Assembly: GCF_030413175.1 (NCBI RefSeq)
Contig: NZ_CP129212.1
Coordinates: 3,224,001 to 3,288,000 of the forward strand
Direction of reading: 5' to 3'
DNA: 64,000 nt
Source of the DNA: Bradyrhizobium roseum
GTDB lineage: Bacteria; Pseudomonadota; Alphaproteobacteria; Rhizobiales; Xanthobacteraceae
Part shown: positions 35,320-44,064 of the stretch, one piece after another
Layout: every line of letters starts with the position of its first letter
How positions within the stretch are numbered: the first letter of the stretch is position 1
Notes under the pieces: generated by a model
Database searches by the model: none
Seen by the model: the letters and a program-made list of their open reading frames with translations, nothing else
Told to the model about the DNA's origin: nothing
Position numbers and translations under genes: made by a program

Positions 35320-36474
35320 TCACTCCTTCGGCGGGGCCTGCAGCAGGTATAGCGCCAGCAGTGCGGAGAGGCTGAGCGCCGATGATACGATCAGAATACG
35401 GCTGCCCATGACGTCGATCAGGAGGCTGAACGCCAGCGGCGCGCCGGCCTGCGCGATCCGCGCCGGGGCACCGATGATGCCGAGGCGGTAGGCGTAGTTT
35501 TGCGGCCCGAAGATCGCGAGCGGCATGGTACCGCGGGCAATGGTGAGGATGCCGTTGCCGGTGCCGTGGAAGACGGCGAAGACGCTCGCTGCGGCGCCGC
35601 CCCACAGTCCGATGATGGCCGCGCCAACGGGGTGGGTGAGGCAGGCCAGCCGGCCCGACACCAGGGGATGATAGCGCGACAGAAAGCTCGCCTCGAAGAT
35701 GCGGGCGGCCACCTGCGACGGCCCGATCAGCGCCCCGGCGGCGACCGCCTGCAGCGAAGTCGCGCCGGCGGATTCGAGAATGCGCGGCAGGTGCGCGGCC
35801 ATCGCGCCGGCGACGCCCCACGCGGCGGCAAAAGCGAATGCCAGCAGGATCATGGTTCGGTCAAGCGGGATATGCGGCTTGACGGCGGCGGCGACCGCCG
35901 CCTTGGCGCCGGCGACCGGGGGCAGCATCAGCCAGTTGATCGGCAGGCCGATCAGGATATGCGCCGCTGCCCACGCAAAGCAGGTGTTGCGCCAGCCGAT
36001 CGTTTCCAGCCCCCACGCGGTCAGGGGCCATCCGACCGTGGAGGCGAAGCCCGCGATCAGGGTGATGCCGGTGATCGAGCGCCGCGCGGAGTCGCCGTAG
36101 ATTCGGCCGAGCGCGCCGAAGGCGGCGTCGTAGAGTCCGGCTCCCATGCCGATGCCGAGCAGGAGCCAGGCGACCAGTAGCAACGGGATCGAATAGGACA
36201 GGCCGAGCAGCGCCAGCCCCGCGGCCAGCACGAGGTTGGAAAGCGACAGAACTGAACGGCCGCCGACCAGATCGATCTGCCGCCCGATGCGCGGTCCAAG
36301 CATCGCCGAGATGACGAGCGATGCCGAGAACGCGGCGAAAATCCAGTTCGAGGATACGCCGAGATCGCGTGCGATCGGATCGGCGAGGATCGCCGGCAGG
36401 TAATAGCTCGAGGCCCAGGCGAGCGTCTGCGTGGTGCCGAGCGCCGTAATGATGGAAAGCTGGCTGCGGTTCAC
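35320..36474 (-). CDS. MFS transporter at the end of the arsenic cluster
   Basis: A 384-residue MFS protein. GTG 36474 is the start because it overlaps the upstream MFS stop by four bases (GTGA). It opens MNRSQLSIITALGTTQTLAW; earlier in-frame codons are antisense to the neighbour. ASSYYLPAILADPIARDLGV and LGPRIGRQIDLVGG are helix 1 and loop 2-3. The family resembles MFS proteins found next to flavoproteins in ars clusters, so an arsenical or metabolite export role is possible; no specific substrate can be read from the sequence. Confidence 0.75.
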   Translation of the reverse strand: MNRSQLSIITALGTTQTLAWASSYYLPAILADPIARDLGVSSNWIFAAFSASLVISAMLGPRIGRQIDLVGGRSVLSLSNLVLAAGLALLGLSYSIPLLLVAWLLLGIGMGAGLYDAAFGALGRIYGDSARRSITGITLIAGFASTVGWPLTAWGLETIGWRNTCFAWAAAHILIGLPINWLMLPPVAGAKAAVAAAVKPHIPLDRTMILLAFAFAAAWGVAGAMAAHLPRILESAGATSLQAVAAGALIGPSQVAARIFEASFLSRYHPLVSGRLACLTHPVGAAIIGLWGGAAASVFAVFHGTGNGILTIARGTMPLAIFGPQNYAYRLGIIGAPARIAQAGAPLAFSLLIDVMGSRILIVSSALSLSALLALYLLQAPPKE

Positions 36475-37676
36475 GGTGTCTCTCTTCTCGACCAATAGAG
36501 CGCCAGCGGCCCGAGCAGGATGCCCGCCGCCAGCACCAAAAATGCCGCCGTCCAGGCTGTCGAATTTTGTGGGCCGCCGGCAGCGTCCAGCGCGATACCC
36601 AATGCCCACGCGCCGACCGCGGACATGCTGAAGCCGACGGTCGTATGCATTGCCATGGTCGCGCCGCGATAATCAGGTTCTGCCGCCATCGACATGCCCG
36701 AGGTCAATGCACCGGAATCGGCAGGAACCGTGATGGCGTAGACGAAAACCAGCGGCAGCAGAAGCCATGGCGACTTGTCCGCGAAGACGCCGATCAGAAG
36801 GGCTACCACGGCGGAGGCGAACATCACGGCTGAGATCGCGCGGTGACGACCGAATCTGAGCGCGAATTCATTGCCGAGAATGCTGGCGGGCATGGCGAGC
36901 ACGGAGAATACCACGCTGACAACGATCGGCGTGAGGATTGAAGAGACCGGATTCCTTGCGGCCACGAACGTCCAGAACGCCACGATCCAGGTCCTGATCG
37001 CGTATATCTCGAAGCAATGCGCGCCGTAGCCGAGAATAAATCCCATGGCTTTGCGGTTCTGGAACACGGGGGTGAAATCCAGCAGCCGTCGCGTCGCCGG
37101 CTTCGGTTCGGCCGGTCGCAACAGCACGCAGACGGTGAGCATGACCAGTGGTCCGACGGCGGTGACGAAAAACGCGTTGCGCCAGCCCCAGGCTTCCGCG
37201 ACGAGTTGGGAAACCAGGAACGACACGCCGACTCCGACCGAAAAGCTCGATGTATAGAGTGTGATGGCGCGGGATGAATCGCCCGGCGCGAGGCGATCCG
37301 TCAACGCCTTCAGTCCCGGCATGTAGGCGCCGGCAAAGCCTGCGCCGGCAATCGCGTTAAAGAGGGCGCCCGACCACAGGCCGGTCGCGAGCAGGCCGAA
37401 CAGAAGCGTACCGAGTGCGCTGACCGCGGAGCCCACGATCAGGATCTTGCGCGCGTCGATGCGGTCTGTCAGCGTCGCCAGCACCGGCACGGTCAGCATG
37501 TAGCCGGCGGCGCCGGAGCCCGCCAAAAGGCCTGCCTGCGCGCCGCTCAATTGCCATTCCGGAATCAGAAACGCCGCGAGAATGGAGGGCACGACGACGT
37601 GCGGGAGCAGGCTGCCAAGTTGCCCCATGCACATCGCGACGATGACGGATCGGCCTTCCAGCGAGATTGCGCTCAC
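36471..37676 (-). CDS. MFS transporter in the arsenic cluster
   Basis: A 401-residue MFS protein from GTG 37676, 10 bases after the flavoprotein stop. The frame extends to 37907 but that part overlaps the flavoprotein. MSAISLEGRSVIVAMCMGQ then VLATLTDRIDARKILIVG is the usual helix 1 to loop 2-3. It follows the Cys-tailed flavoprotein directly and precedes a second MFS with a 4-base overlap. It may export the product of the flavoprotein. ArsK-type arsenic efflux proteins are also MFS, but I cannot assign this one to ArsK from sequence alone. Confidence 0.75.
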   Translation of the reverse strand: MSAISLEGRSVIVAMCMGQLGSLLPHVVVPSILAAFLIPEWQLSGAQAGLLAGSGAAGYMLTVPVLATLTDRIDARKILIVGSAVSALGTLLFGLLATGLWSGALFNAIAGAGFAGAYMPGLKALTDRLAPGDSSRAITLYTSSFSVGVGVSFLVSQLVAEAWGWRNAFFVTAVGPLVMLTVCVLLRPAEPKPATRRLLDFTPVFQNRKAMGFILGYGAHCFEIYAIRTWIVAFWTFVAARNPVSSILTPIVVSVVFSVLAMPASILGNEFALRFGRHRAISAVMFASAVVALLIGVFADKSPWLLLPLVFVYAITVPADSGALTSGMSMAAEPDYRGATMAMHTTVGFSMSAVGAWALGIALDAAGGPQNSTAWTAAFLVLAAGILLGPLALYWSRRETP

Positions 37677-37686
37677 TCCCGGTTGA

Positions 37687-39051
37687 TCAGGACGCGCAAC
37701 CGCATCCCGTCTTGCCCTGTTGTTTTGCTTTCTCGTCCGCGACGCAGCACGCGTCAACATCCGATATTGCAGGTCCGCCGCAGCAATTGCTGGCATCTGT
37801 GGCGACTGCGCGGCTGCAGACGCCGGTCTCGGGCAACACCAGTTCGACCCGCTCCGCGGCGTCGCGATCGCCGGCGATGTCGGCGGCGATCGAGCGCACC
37901 TGCTCATATCCCGTGAGCATCAGGAAGGTTGGCGCGCGGCCGTAGGATTTCATGCCGGCAAAATAGAAGCCCGGCTCGTCCTGCGCCAGTTCGCGCGCAC
38001 CATGCGGCCGCACCGTGCCGCAGCTATGTTCATTGGGATCGATCAAGGGCGCCAGCGCGACCGGACACTCGATCGCCGGATCGAGTCGGATGCGCAGCTC
38101 GCGCACAAAGTCCAGATCCGGGCGGAAGCCGGTCGCGACGATGAGTTCATCGACGACGATGCGGCGGGCCGGGCAGCCGGCGAGCGCGCCGACGACGAGG
38201 CGAGGGCCGTCGGTCACGAGATGAGAAGCCCGGAACTCGCTCTCGACCTCGATGCGGCCTGCCGTCACCAGCGCGGCAAAGGCAGCGCCGAGTTCGCCGC
38301 GGGCAGCCAGCTTGTCGTTGGTGCCGCCGCCAAACGCCTTGGCGGGATCGTTGCCGCGCAACAGCCATATCGGCCTGGTCCCCGGCGCTTCGAGCGCCAG
38401 CGTTGCGAGGTCGGTCAGCGTGCCGATCGCGGAGTGGCCGGCGCCAAGCACGGCGACGGTCTTGCCGGCGTAGCGCGCGCGCTCCTTTCCCAGCACGTCG
38501 GGCATGCCGTAGGCGATCCGGTCCGCAACCTCGCCCTCGCCGATGGCCGGCAGGCCGTTGGCGCCTGCGGGATTGGGCGAATGCCAGGTGCCGGAGACGT
38601 CGATGACCGCGTCGGCCTTCACCATCTTCGGCCCTTGCCCGTTCTGGTAACGGATTTCGAAGGGCGCCTTGTCCCGGCCCCTGGTCTTCATCTTGTCGAA
38701 CCCGATGCGGCTGATGCCGGTGACGCGGCTCGACGTCTGGATGTGCGGCTTGAGCGCGGCATGGTTGGCCAGCGGTTCGAGGTAGCGCTCGACGACTTCA
38801 GCGCCGGTCGGATAGTGGTCCGGCGCCGGCGAATTCCAGCCTGTCGCCGCCAGCAGCCGCGCCGCCGCCTTGTCGACGTTGTATTCCCAGGGCGAGAACA
38901 GCTGCACGTGGCCCCATTGCCGCATGGCATGGCCGATTTGGTTGCCCGCCTCCAGCACGATCGGCTGCAGGCCGCGTTCCACTGCGTGGGCGGCGGCGGC
39001 AAGGCCCACGGGGCCGGCTCCGATAATTGCGACGGTCCTGGCTTCGCTCAT
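37687..39051 (-). CDS. FAD/NAD(P)-binding oxidoreductase with Cys-rich tail (ArsO-like)
   Basis: A 454-residue flavoprotein. The FAD site is GAGPVGLAAAAHA (residues 11-23); the NAD(P) site is VAVLGAGHSAIG (near 200). QWGHVQLFSPWEYN and FYFAGMKSYGRAP are typical of ArsO/YpdA-like monooxygenase-type flavoproteins seen in ars clusters. The last 35 residues carry three Cys pairs or near-pairs (SNCCGG, DACCVAD, GCGCAS), a plausible arsenite-binding tail. It probably modifies an arsenical or a thiol carrier; the exact reaction is unknown. It lies 56 bases after the second ArsR and 10 before an MFS gene. Confidence 0.75.
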   Translation of the reverse strand: MSEARTVAIIGAGPVGLAAAAHAVERGLQPIVLEAGNQIGHAMRQWGHVQLFSPWEYNVDKAAARLLAATGWNSPAPDHYPTGAEVVERYLEPLANHAALKPHIQTSSRVTGISRIGFDKMKTRGRDKAPFEIRYQNGQGPKMVKADAVIDVSGTWHSPNPAGANGLPAIGEGEVADRIAYGMPDVLGKERARYAGKTVAVLGAGHSAIGTLTDLATLALEAPGTRPIWLLRGNDPAKAFGGGTNDKLAARGELGAAFAALVTAGRIEVESEFRASHLVTDGPRLVVGALAGCPARRIVVDELIVATGFRPDLDFVRELRIRLDPAIECPVALAPLIDPNEHSCGTVRPHGARELAQDEPGFYFAGMKSYGRAPTFLMLTGYEQVRSIAADIAGDRDAAERVELVLPETGVCSRAVATDASNCCGGPAISDVDACCVADEKAKQQGKTGCGCAS

Positions 39052-39107
39052 GATGTTCTCCCATCATACTAGAAGTATCGAAATAGATATTAAAGCGACA
39101 TATCCGA

Positions 39108-39437
39108 CTAGGCCGCGGACTTGGCAGAACCTTTAGCTTCAGCAGTCTCTGCGCTTTCCGCGCAGCATTCGGCGGCGAGAAAGCCGAGCAGCTCCCGCAT
39201 CACTTGGTAGTTGGCGTGGCAGATCAGCGTGGTCGCATCGCGCTCCTGGGTCACGAGGCCGACCACCACCAGGCTCTTGATGTGATGGGACAGCGTGGAG
39301 GGGGCGATCTTCAGCTTTTCCTGCAGGCGCCCGACCGCAAGCCCGGCACCACCGGCGCGGATCAGCGCGCGGTAGATTTTCAGCCGGGTCGGATTGCCCA
39401 GCGCTTCGAGGTGGGTCGCGGCGTCATCGAGTTTCAT
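39108..39437 (-). CDS. arsR: ArsR-family repressor
   Basis: A 109-residue winged-helix repressor. ALGNPTRLKIYRALI and LKIAPSTLSHHIKSLVVVG form the DNA-binding helices. A Cys pair in LAAECCAESAE near residue 90 is the probable arsenite sensor, as in C-terminal-Cys ArsR proteins, rather than the helix-3 ELCVCDL type. It starts the flavoprotein/MFS sub-operon. The inverted repeat ATACT-AGA-AGTAT (39066-39078) lies between it and the flavoprotein. Confidence 0.88.
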   Translation of the reverse strand: MKLDDAATHLEALGNPTRLKIYRALIRAGGAGLAVGRLQEKLKIAPSTLSHHIKSLVVVGLVTQERDATTLICHANYQVMRELLGFLAAECCAESAETAEAKGSAKSAA

Positions 39438-39531
39438 GACGGTGATATCTCATACATTCGGCGACGCGTCAACCGTATTTCTAGAATGATGGAAGTAAGA
39501 GGGAAGGGCTGTCGCCGCGTGATATGCCGGA

Positions 39532-40761
39532 TCAAACCGGCGCGGGCCTTACCCTCGACAGATCTGCGTTCTGTGGCAGCAGGAACGTGATCAGCGAGCA
39601 TAACAGCAACATCGCCGCGGAGCCGATCAGGCAGCCCGTGATGCCCGCGACCTGATACAGCACGCCGGAGAGCGCAATGCCGAGAAGGCGGCCGACCGCA
39701 TTGGCGGCGTAGTAAAAGCCGACATCCTCCGCGGCCTTTTCCGATCCGGCGTAGGCCAGAATGAGGTACGAATGCAGGGACGAGTTGACGGCGAAGGGCA
39801 GTCCGAACAGCGCCAGCCCGACCACCAGGACGATATCAGGGCGTCCGACGTCGGTTGAGTTCATGATCACGGCCAAGGCGACCGGCACGGCCGCAAGCAG
39901 CGCCGCCCAGATTCGTGCCGCCGGCACCTCACGGCTGAGGCCGTCCGTGCTGCGGCTTACGAGCGAGGGTGCGACCGCCTGCACGCCACCATAGGCAATG
40001 GTCCAGGCGGCCAGGAACGCGCCGACTTCGAGGAACTTCCACCCGTGGGCGTAGAGAAAGACCGGCAGTCCCACGACAAACCAGACGTCCCTGGCGCCGA
40101 ACATGAAGATGCGCGCGGCCGCCAGAAGATTCACGCCGCGCGACTTGCCGAACAGCTCACGAATGGTTTTCGACGATTTCGCCTTGCCAAGCTGCGCCGG
40201 CAGCAGCAACAGCCCTGCGACGAAGACCACGCCGAGCAGGGCGGCCATCAGCCATAGCGCAGGGGCAAATCCTGCGACATCGAGCAGAAGGCCGCCGAGG
40301 AAGAACCCGATTCCCTTCATGGCGTTCTTCGAGCCGGTGAACCAGGCGACCCATCGGAACAGTTGCCCACTGCCTTCCGCTGCGGTTGCCTTGATCGCCG
40401 ATTTCGATGCGGTCTTGGTCAGGTCCTTGGCGACGCCCGCGACGCCCTGGGCGATAACGACCCATGCGACCGATGCGGCTGCGCCCCAGCCCGGATCGAG
40501 CGCCGACAACATCAGCAGGCCGGAAATCTGGAGCACCTGTCCGATGGCGAGCATGCGGGGAATGCCGAAGCGCGACGCGAGGTAGCCGCCGGCGAGGTTG
40601 GCGCCGATTCCCGCCGCTTCATAGAGCAGGAACAGAAACGCCAGGGTGAACGGGGTGTAGCCCAGCCTGAAAAAATGAAACAGCACCAGCATGCGCAACG
40701 CGCCGTCGACCAGCGTGAAGCCCCAATAGGATGCCGTGACAATCAGGTAGTTTCGGACCAT
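39532..40761 (-). CDS. arsJ: Organoarsenical efflux MFS transporter ArsJ
   Basis: A 409-residue MFS protein. ArsJ exports 1-arseno-3-phosphoglycerate, made from arsenate by the partner dehydrogenase. The start VRNYLIVTASYWGFTLVDGA and the loop KDLTKTASKSAIKATAAEGS are ArsJ hallmarks I recognise, together with LFRWVAWFTGSKNAMKGIGF. The dehydrogenase gene ends three bases upstream, which is the diagnostic gapdh-arsJ pairing. Confidence 0.92.
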   Translation of the reverse strand: MVRNYLIVTASYWGFTLVDGALRMLVLFHFFRLGYTPFTLAFLFLLYEAAGIGANLAGGYLASRFGIPRMLAIGQVLQISGLLMLSALDPGWGAAASVAWVVIAQGVAGVAKDLTKTASKSAIKATAAEGSGQLFRWVAWFTGSKNAMKGIGFFLGGLLLDVAGFAPALWLMAALLGVVFVAGLLLLPAQLGKAKSSKTIRELFGKSRGVNLLAAARIFMFGARDVWFVVGLPVFLYAHGWKFLEVGAFLAAWTIAYGGVQAVAPSLVSRSTDGLSREVPAARIWAALLAAVPVALAVIMNSTDVGRPDIVLVVGLALFGLPFAVNSSLHSYLILAYAGSEKAAEDVGFYYAANAVGRLLGIALSGVLYQVAGITGCLIGSAAMLLLCSLITFLLPQNADLSRVRPAPV

Positions 40762-40763
40762 GG

Positions 40764-41807
40764 CTACACGCCCGAACGTTGAACAATGTTGGCGAGGTCG
40801 ACCATTCGGCAGGCGTAGCCGACTTCGTTGTCGTACCAGGCATAGACCTTCAGCAGCGTTTCATCGGTCACCATCGTGCTCAAGGCATCGACAATAGAGC
40901 TGCGCGGATCGTTGTTGTAGTCGGCCGAGACGAGGGGCCTGGTCTCCAGACCCAGGATGCCGGCCAGAACGCTTTCGGAAGCCGATGTGAACAGCTGGTT
41001 GACCTCCTCGACCGTGGTCGGGCGCTTCAACTCGAAGACACAGTCGGTCAGGCTGGCGTTCAGGACGGGAATCCGCACGGCGTGGCCGTTCAGCTTGCCC
41101 TTGAGTTCAGGATAGATCAATGAAATCGCCGTGGCGCTGCCCGTGGTCGTCGGTTGCATCGAAAGCATCGCGGACCGTGCGCGGCGGAGATCCTTATGCG
41201 GCGCATCCACGACGACGTTGGTGTTGGTCGGATCATGGATCGTCGTGATCTGTCCGTGACGGATACCGATCGAATCGTGGATGACCTTGACGACGGGCGC
41301 CAGGCAGTTGGTGGTGCAGGATGCCGCCGTCAGCAGCCGATGCCGGGCGGGATCGTAGAGATGATCATTGACGCCGACGACGATGTTGAGCGCCGCTTCG
41401 TCCTTGACGGGAGCGGCGACGATCACCCGTTTGACGCCGCGGTCGAAATAGGCCTGAAGCTGGTCGGGCTTGAGAAACTTGCCGGTGCACTCCAGCACGA
41501 TGTCGCAGCCGAGATCGCCCCAGGCGACGTCGCCCGGAGCGGCCTTTTCGCTGAAGCTGACGCCCTGCTTGCCGATCGTGAGGGCATTGTCGGAATCGAC
41601 CGCGACCGATGCGTGCCAGCGCCCGTGGATGCTGTCGAATTCGAGCAGATGCGCGGTCGCCGCGATGCCCCCTTTCAACTCGTTGACATGGACGACGTCC
41701 AGCCGGTTCTCGGCGCGCGGATCGCTTGCTGGACGGTGTATGCCGCCGAGCGCGGCGCGCAGCGCGAGCCTGCCGATGCGGCCCATGCCATTGATGCCAA
41801 CTCTCAT
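40764..41807 (-). CDS. Glyceraldehyde-3-phosphate dehydrogenase, ArsJ partner
   Basis: A 347-residue GAPDH. NAD site [14 protein letters not shown], catalytic Cys164 in [18 protein letters not shown], and the C-terminal [15 protein letters not shown] are intact. In ars clusters this enzyme uses arsenate in place of phosphate to make 1-arseno-3-phosphoglycerate, which ArsJ exports before it hydrolyses back. Placement three bases before arsJ supports that role over glycolysis. Confidence 0.92.
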   Translation of the reverse strand: MRVGINGMGRIGRLALRAALGGIHRPASDPRAENRLDVVHVNELKGGIAATAHLLEFDSIHGRWHASVAVDSDNALTIGKQGVSFSEKAAPGDVAWGDLGCDIVLECTGKFLKPDQLQAYFDRGVKRVIVAAPVKDEAALNIVVGVNDHLYDPARHRLLTAASCTTNCLAPVVKVIHDSIGIRHGQITTIHDPTNTNVVVDAPHKDLRRARSAMLSMQPTTTGSATAISLIYPELKGKLNGHAVRIPVLNASLTDCVFELKRPTTVEEVNQLFTSASESVLAGILGLETRPLVSADYNNDPRSSIVDALSTMVTDETLLKVYAWYDNEVGYACRMVDLANIVQRSGV

Positions 41808-41819
41808 CGAGAACTTCCT

Positions 41820-42677
41820 CTAAGGGGATACGCGGTTCGTATCGCCGATTTCGTCGAGGCGGGCCTTGATCGCCATGCGGTCCAGCGAGTCGAACGGGAG
41901 GCTGGTGAAGATTTCGATCCGGCGCCGGATCATGGCATAGAGTTCATTCAGCAGCGTGGTGCGCTCGGTCGGCGACCCCGTGAAATGCGCCGGATCGGGC
42001 AGGGGCCAGGCGCCGGTGACGAACTGGTTGCCAAAATCCGGGCAAAACTGATTGTTGGGGGCGTCGCAGAGCGCGATGATGAAGTCCATTCTGGGAGCGT
42101 CCGGTCCCCTGAATTCATCCCATGACTTTGAATGCAGGTGTGACACGTTGTGCCCGAGGGCCTTCAACCGCTCGATGACCTCGGGAACGGGTTCTGCGGC
42201 CGGCTCCGATCCGGCGGAATAGGCCCGGAAGCGGCCACGGCCGATCTTCTCCAGCAGCGCTTCGGCGATGATCGAGCGAGCCGAATTTTTGGTGCACAGA
42301 AAAAGGACGTTGAACGCAGGTGTCATGAACCTCCCCGTCGCTTCGGATGGCAGATCGAAGGCATCACCGCACAGCTCCGGACGGCCGTTGCAGCAGTCGC
42401 GCGAGAGAAATTCGAGCAGACCTCTGAATCCGTCGATATCTGCCCGGTAGTTCATCGAGCGGCCGTCCTTCTCGGCGGAGATCAGGCCGGCTCGGCTCAA
42501 AATGCTGAGGTGCGATGACATCGTATTGTGCGGCACCTCGCACAGCCGGGCGATTTCACCGGCGGGGAGGCTTCCCGGGTGCGCCGCCAGCAGATGGCGT
42601 ACCGCGGCAAGCCGGGTTGGTTGCGCAAGCGATCCAAAGCCTTCGATGGCGCTGGCTTCGCGACTGGTGGCTTCCAT
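41820..42677 (-). CDS. ArsR-ArsC fusion: repressor plus arsenate reductase
   Basis: A 285-residue two-domain protein. Residues 15-105 are an ArsR winged helix (FGSLAQPTRLAAVRHLL, CEVPHNTMSSHLSILSRAG) with Cys95, Cys96 and Cys103 as possible arsenite ligands. Residues 120-275 are a low-molecular-weight-phosphatase-type arsenate reductase: the nucleophile loop CTKNSARS (Cys128, Arg134) and FIIALCDAPNNQFCPDF. It reduces arsenate to arsenite. One protein thus senses and detoxifies. It heads the gapdh-arsJ sub-operon and is divergent from ACR3 across 246 bases. Confidence 0.9.
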   Translation of the reverse strand: MEATSREASAIEGFGSLAQPTRLAAVRHLLAAHPGSLPAGEIARLCEVPHNTMSSHLSILSRAGLISAEKDGRSMNYRADIDGFRGLLEFLSRDCCNGRPELCGDAFDLPSEATGRFMTPAFNVLFLCTKNSARSIIAEALLEKIGRGRFRAYSAGSEPAAEPVPEVIERLKALGHNVSHLHSKSWDEFRGPDAPRMDFIIALCDAPNNQFCPDFGNQFVTGAWPLPDPAHFTGSPTERTTLLNELYAMIRRRIEIFTSLPFDSLDRMAIKARLDEIGDTNRVSP

Positions 42678-42700
42678 TTACTGTCTCGCAGTCGGATTAT

Positions 42701-42716
42701 GTCGATATTTATCGAC
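42701..42716. promoter_or_regulatory. Palindrome upstream of the arsR-arsC fusion gene
   Basis: GTCGATA (42701-42707) mirrors TATCGAC (42710-42716) across TT, 24 bases before the fusion-gene start. It is the best ArsR operator candidate in the divergent region. Confidence 0.55.
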
Positions 42717-42793
42717 GAATTTGATGACGTCGGGATGACGATATGAGATTATCAGGGCGGAATACGGACGATTCCTGCCCAATAATCGTGTCG

Positions 42794-42817
42794 ATATGTC
42801 GAATAATCAAGACATAT
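42794..42817. promoter_or_regulatory. Second inverted repeat in the ars divergent region
   Basis: ATATGTC (42794-42800) and GACATAT (42811-42817) face each other with a ten-base spacer, 107 bases before ACR3. It shares the TCGATAT core with the 42701 palindrome, so the same repressor might bind both. Confidence 0.4.
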
Positions 42818-42923
42818 TTCTTGCGAGCCGGTCAAGCCTGCCATACCGAGAGGTCATCTCGCGGTCACGGCTGTGCGGGATAGCCTGTAGATCGCTCCCA
42901 CGTCGCACCCGGATGTCATCGCC

Positions 42924-43982
42924 ATGAACCTTTTCGAACGTTATCTCTCGCTCTGGGTGGCGCTCTGCATTGTCGCCGGGGTAGCGCTCGGACATCTGCT
43001 GCCTGGTCTGTTTGCGGCGATCGCGGGTGCCGAAATCGCGCGGGTCAACCTGCCGGTGGCCGGGCTGGTCTGGCTGATGATCATCCCGATGCTGCTGAAG
43101 ATCGATTTCGGTGCACTCGGCGAGGTGCGCGGGCACTGGCGCGGTGTCGGCGTCACGCTATTCATCAACTGGGCAGTAAAGCCGTTCTCGATGGCGTTGC
43201 TGGGTTCGATATTCATCGGCCACCTGTTCGCGCCCTGGCTGCCGGCGGCGCAAATTCCGTCCTATATCGCCGGCCTCATTCTGCTGGCGGCGGCGCCGTG
43301 TACGGCGATGGTTTTCGTGTGGTCGAACCTGTGCGAGGGCGAACCGCATTATACGTTGAGCCAGGTCGCGCTGAACGACGTCATCATGGTGTTTGCGTTC
43401 GCGCCGCTGGTGGGCCTCCTGCTGGGCGTGGCGTCGATCACCGTGCCGTGGGCGACGCTGCTGATATCGGTCGTGCTGTATATCGTCGTTCCCGTGATCG
43501 TCGCGCAGCTATGGCGTCGCGCGCTGCTGGCCAACGGGCCGGCGGCGTTGCAGCGAACCCTGAATGCGCTGCAGCCGGTTTCGCTGGTGGCATTGCTGAC
43601 GACGCTGGTCATGCTGTTCGGGTTCCAGGGCGAGCAGATCATTGCGCAGCCGCTCGTGATCGTGCTGCTGGCCGTTCCGATCCTGATCCAGGTCTATTTC
43701 AATGCGGGGCTTGCCTACTGGCTGAGCCGGCGCTTCGGCGTGGCCTGGTGCGTTGCCGCGCCGGCGGCGTTGATCGGCGCCAGCAACTTTTTCGAACTGG
43801 CCGTTGCCGCAGCCATCAGCCTGTTCGGCCTCAACTCCGGGGCCGCGCTGGCCACCGTGGTCGGCGTGCTGGTCGAGGTGCCGGTGATGCTGTCGGTGGT
43901 CCATCTGGTGAAGGCGTCGCGCGGCTGGTACGAGTCCGGCGCCACGGCATCCGGCACGGCCAAGGAGACCGCGCGGCCATGA
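42924..43982 (+). CDS. acr3: ACR3-family arsenite efflux permease
   Basis: A 352-residue ten-helix permease that exports arsenite by the proton gradient. The start NLFERYLSLWVALCIVAGVA and the conserved Cys126 in AAPCTAMVFVWSNL are ACR3 signatures. SNFFELAVAAAISLFG with Asn and Glu in helix 9 is also conserved. Divergent from the arsR-arsC fusion gene, and probably induced by arsenite release of ArsR. Confidence 0.93.
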   Translation: MNLFERYLSLWVALCIVAGVALGHLLPGLFAAIAGAEIARVNLPVAGLVWLMIIPMLLKIDFGALGEVRGHWRGVGVTLFINWAVKPFSMALLGSIFIGHLFAPWLPAAQIPSYIAGLILLAAAPCTAMVFVWSNLCEGEPHYTLSQVALNDVIMVFAFAPLVGLLLGVASITVPWATLLISVVLYIVVPVIVAQLWRRALLANGPAALQRTLNALQPVSLVALLTTLVMLFGFQGEQIIAQPLVIVLLAVPILIQVYFNAGLAYWLSRRFGVAWCVAAPAALIGASNFFELAVAAAISLFGLNSGAALATVVGVLVEVPVMLSVVHLVKASRGWYESGATASGTAKETARP

Positions 43983-44064
43983 CCGTCACGATATAAACCC
44001 GGCGCGCGAAGGGCTGAGGCGCGCGAGGCTTTTACTCGTCGCGATTGCGCGGCATAATCGTCGG

